A stretch of DNA of 64,000 nt from NCBI RefSeq assembly GCF_019753045.1, contig NZ_JAIELN010000007.1:245582-309581 (forward strand), written 5' to 3'. This DNA is from Hyphomicrobium sp. Lineage in GTDB: Bacteria > Pseudomonadota > Alphaproteobacteria > Rhizobiales > Hyphomicrobiaceae. Numbering within the stretch: the stretch's first letter is position 1; every line of letters begins with the position of its first letter. Under the pieces are notes generated by a model that was not told where the DNA came from, made no database searches, and was given only the letters and a program-made list of their open reading frames with translations. Shown here piece by piece: positions 62,364 to 64,000 of this stretch. Both the position numbers and the translations under genes were made by a program.

Positions 62364-63491
62364 ATGGGGCGCAGTAAGAACGAGTTTTTGAAAGCGACCC
62401 TTGCTGCTCTTCACTATTCCGGGGCGGCCAATCTGGCAGCCCGCAATATTCCCAAAGCCGGCGTCATTCTGATGCTTCATCACGTGACGCCGGAGAAGCC
62501 GCGAGGCTTCGAGCCGAACGGCATCCTGAAGGTCACGCCGGAATTTCTCGATGCCGTGATCGATACCGTACGCGGCGAGGGCTTTGAGATCATCGGGCTC
62601 GATGATGTCAAAGCGCGGCTCGAGAACGGCCAATCGGATCGAAAGCCGTTTGCTGTTTTCACGCTCGACGACGGCTACAAGGACAATCTGGATTTCGCCT
62701 ATCCCATCTTCAAGCGCCACGAAGCGCCCTTCACCATCTATGTGCCGACGGCCTATGCGGATGGCGAGGGCGATCTCTGGTGGCTGGTGCTCGAGGAAGC
62801 GCTGAGGCGGCTTCCGAACCTGAAAATCGATCGCGATGGCCGGCCACACATTTACTCACTGGGGACCGATGCTGAAAAGACAGCCGCGTTCGAAGCCATC
62901 TACTGGTGGCTTCGCCGAATGCCGGAGGCGCGCGCCCGGGCCATAACCTGTGAGCTCGCCTCGCAGGCGGGCTTCGATCCGCTGGCGCTATGCCGAAGAC
63001 TGGTCATGAACTGGGACGAGATCCGTTCGCTCGCAGGCGATCCGCTGGTCACGATCGCCGCCCACACCTGCAACCACTTCGCGCTGGCCAAATTGCCCTT
63101 GTCCGAGGCGACGCGCGAAATTGCCGACAGCGTGGCGCGCGTAAGCGAAGAGCTCGGACAACCATGCCGGCACTTCAGCTATCCCTACGGCGACGAAGGA
63201 AGCGCAGGCGAGCGAGAATTCGAAATCGCCCGGAACCTTGGCATCGAAACCGCCGTCACGACACGCAAGGGTCTCGTTGGCAAATCCAATGCTTCGACGA
63301 TGACGGCGCTGCCGCGTCTTTCCCTCAATGGGGATTTTCAGGATCAGCGCTCGGTCAAGGTTTTGCTTTCAGGTCTGCCCTTTGCACTCCGGAACGGCGT
63401 TAAGCGCGCGCTGTCTCCACTTCGGCGCGGCGGCACCGCAACGTCACGCGTCGGGACGCTGCATCCAGGCAATGAGCCAGCCGGCGGGTAG
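62364..63491 (+). CDS. NodB-type polysaccharide deacetylase family protein
   Basis: A 375-residue protein with the NodB fold. VILMLHHVTPEKPRGF opens it, and FAVFTLDDGYKDNLDFAYPIF carries the catalytic Asp and metal Asp. The metal His pair is probably the one in IAAHTCNHFALAKL, and FSYPYGDEG is the late motif. It would remove N- or O-acetyl groups from the exopolysaccharide or cell wall. It follows the Wzc-like gene by 30 bases. The 3' end overlaps the convergent DUF2842 gene by 48 bases. Confidence 0.88.
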   Translation: MGRSKNEFLKATLAALHYSGAANLAARNIPKAGVILMLHHVTPEKPRGFEPNGILKVTPEFLDAVIDTVRGEGFEIIGLDDVKARLENGQSDRKPFAVFTLDDGYKDNLDFAYPIFKRHEAPFTIYVPTAYADGEGDLWWLVLEEALRRLPNLKIDRDGRPHIYSLGTDAEKTAAFEAIYWWLRRMPEARARAITCELASQAGFDPLALCRRLVMNWDEIRSLAGDPLVTIAAHTCNHFALAKLPLSEATREIADSVARVSEELGQPCRHFSYPYGDEGSAGEREFEIARNLGIETAVTTRKGLVGKSNASTMTALPRLSLNGDFQDQRSVKVLLSGLPFALRNGVKRALSPLRRGGTATSRVGTLHPGNEPAGG

Positions 63492-63653
63492 AACCCAGAG
63501 AAGCCCGGCGACGGCGTAGTAAATGAGTTCCACGGTCGTACTGACGTTGCGGACCTGTAAGACGACCGCGACTGCGACCGCCAAGACCGCATAGGCGGTG
63601 ATCAGCAATAGTAACAGGACCGTACCCACGAGTTTCCTTTTGCGTTGCGTCAT
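63444..63653 (-). CDS. DUF2842 small membrane protein
   Basis: A 69-residue protein starting at ATG 63653 (MTQRKRKLVGTVLLLLLITAY) with two membrane helices and a short C-terminal tail (LLWVLPAGWLIAWMQRPDA), matching the DUF2842 family of alphaproteobacteria. The longer open frame to 63791 is not needed. In this group it is commonly found next to ctaA, as it is here. Function unknown. Confidence 0.8.
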   Translation of the reverse strand: MTQRKRKLVGTVLLLLLITAYAVLAVAVAVVLQVRNVSTTVELIYYAVAGLLWVLPAGWLIAWMQRPDA

Positions 63654-63775
63654 CTGTTTTGAAATAGCCCCCGAACCCTGAATTTCCGTTCTGCCGCGCC
63701 TCATGGGCGCATTTGCCCTGTGTGCATGAAGGAGTATCACACGCCCTTCAAGACGGCCCGAGGATATGTCCGAGC

Positions 63776-64000
63776 AATGACGACTGCGCAACTTTCTGTA
63801 AAACGAGAAGCCGCTGCAACGCTCGGAAAGAATTCCGGCAATCGCGCTGTGTCGCTTTGGCTGTGGTTCGTCGCTTTGCTCGTTTTTGCGATGGTCGTCG
63901 TCGGCGGCGCGACGCCCTCAGGGATCACCGCCAAGGCCGAGCAGTTCAATCCCGCCACCGGCAAGTGGAAGAAGCTGCCCGACATGCTGAGCGCGCGGGC
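63776..64000 (+). CDS. ctaA (haem A synthase)-like start that switches to kelch-like sequence, partial
   Basis: From ATG 63776 the first 48 codons read as the N-terminus of CtaA/COX15: a basic leader and a first membrane helix, VSLWLWFVALLVFAMVVVGGAT. In the family this is followed by RLTxSGLSI. Here the sequence instead continues PSGITAKAEQFNPATGKWKKL, then PDMLSARA, which looks like a kelch repeat (pattern D/NPATGxW...M...R). The frame stays open to the window edge. Either the gene was broken by a rearrangement or the sequence is a chimeric join. It is not annotated as an intact haem A synthase. Confidence 0.5.

Overview
The window looks like a chromosome segment of a methylotroph-like alphaproteobacterium of the Hyphomicrobiales. 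Hyphomicrobium or a close relative is the best guess. The evidence is a PhyR/NepR/EcfG stress cascade with EcfG-type promoters, HWE-type histidine kinases, a GcrA-family protein, a type III glutamine synthetase with GlxB/C/D-like (MgsABC-like) amine-nitrogen genes, and DUF2842 next to a ctaA-like start.

Region 1 (1-about 19,980) is a mobile island. At its left is a two-gene short prokaryotic Argonaute system. One protein has SIR2, RecG/AlbA-like and APAZ domains. Its partner is a catalytically dead MID-PIWI Argonaute, translated with overlap. This is a SPARSA-type defence operon with an unusual extra middle domain. It is followed by a 3' fragment of a YhaN-like ATPase gene and two small orphan ORFs. 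From 5,590 to 19,895 lies a phage-derived module entirely on the + strand: two very large tail-fibre genes, about a dozen small genes, a GcrA-like regulator, a putative excisionase and a tyrosine integrase. No terminase, portal, capsid or lysis gene is seen. A palindrome, GTGCAATTAATTGCAC, recurs nine times between or at the starts of these genes and often forms the -35 box of a recognisable promoter. The island ends at a 3' tRNA fragment (19,945-19,981), interpreted as an attachment site. No intact tRNA lies in the window, so the Argonaute operon is probably cargo of the same island.

Region 2 (20,195-29,231) is an amine utilisation locus. A FAD oxidase and a RidA protein are divergent from a glutamine synthetase/gamma-glutamylamide synthetase plus three glutamate-synthase-like subunits. 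A cupin-XRE regulator and an APC permease follow. Similar inverted repeats upstream of the synthetase and permease genes are candidate operators.

Region 3 (29,600-37,509) holds GDP-fucose synthesis (gmd, fcl), a ferritin-like protein, a family 2 glycosyltransferase, an MsbA-like ABC exporter and a large unknown membrane protein.

Region 4 (37,516-54,938) is stress physiology. It contains a trehalose operon (otsA, ROK kinase, PfkB kinase, otsB), a GH15 hydrolase, two HWE kinases, a 1,898-residue hybrid kinase with nine near-identical HAMP-type repeats, and ecfG-nepR divergent from phyR. EcfG-like promoters are readable in front of nepR, phyR and the giant kinase gene, and more weakly in front of otsA. 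Together these predict that the cascade controls itself, its candidate sensors and osmoprotectant synthesis.

Region 5 (55,094-64,000) has an SRPBCC periplasmic protein, a MoxYX-like two-component pair, and exopolysaccharide genes (glycosyltransferase, Wza-like, Wzc-like, deacetylase). It ends with DUF2842 and a ctaA-like start that changes abruptly into kelch-like sequence at the window edge.
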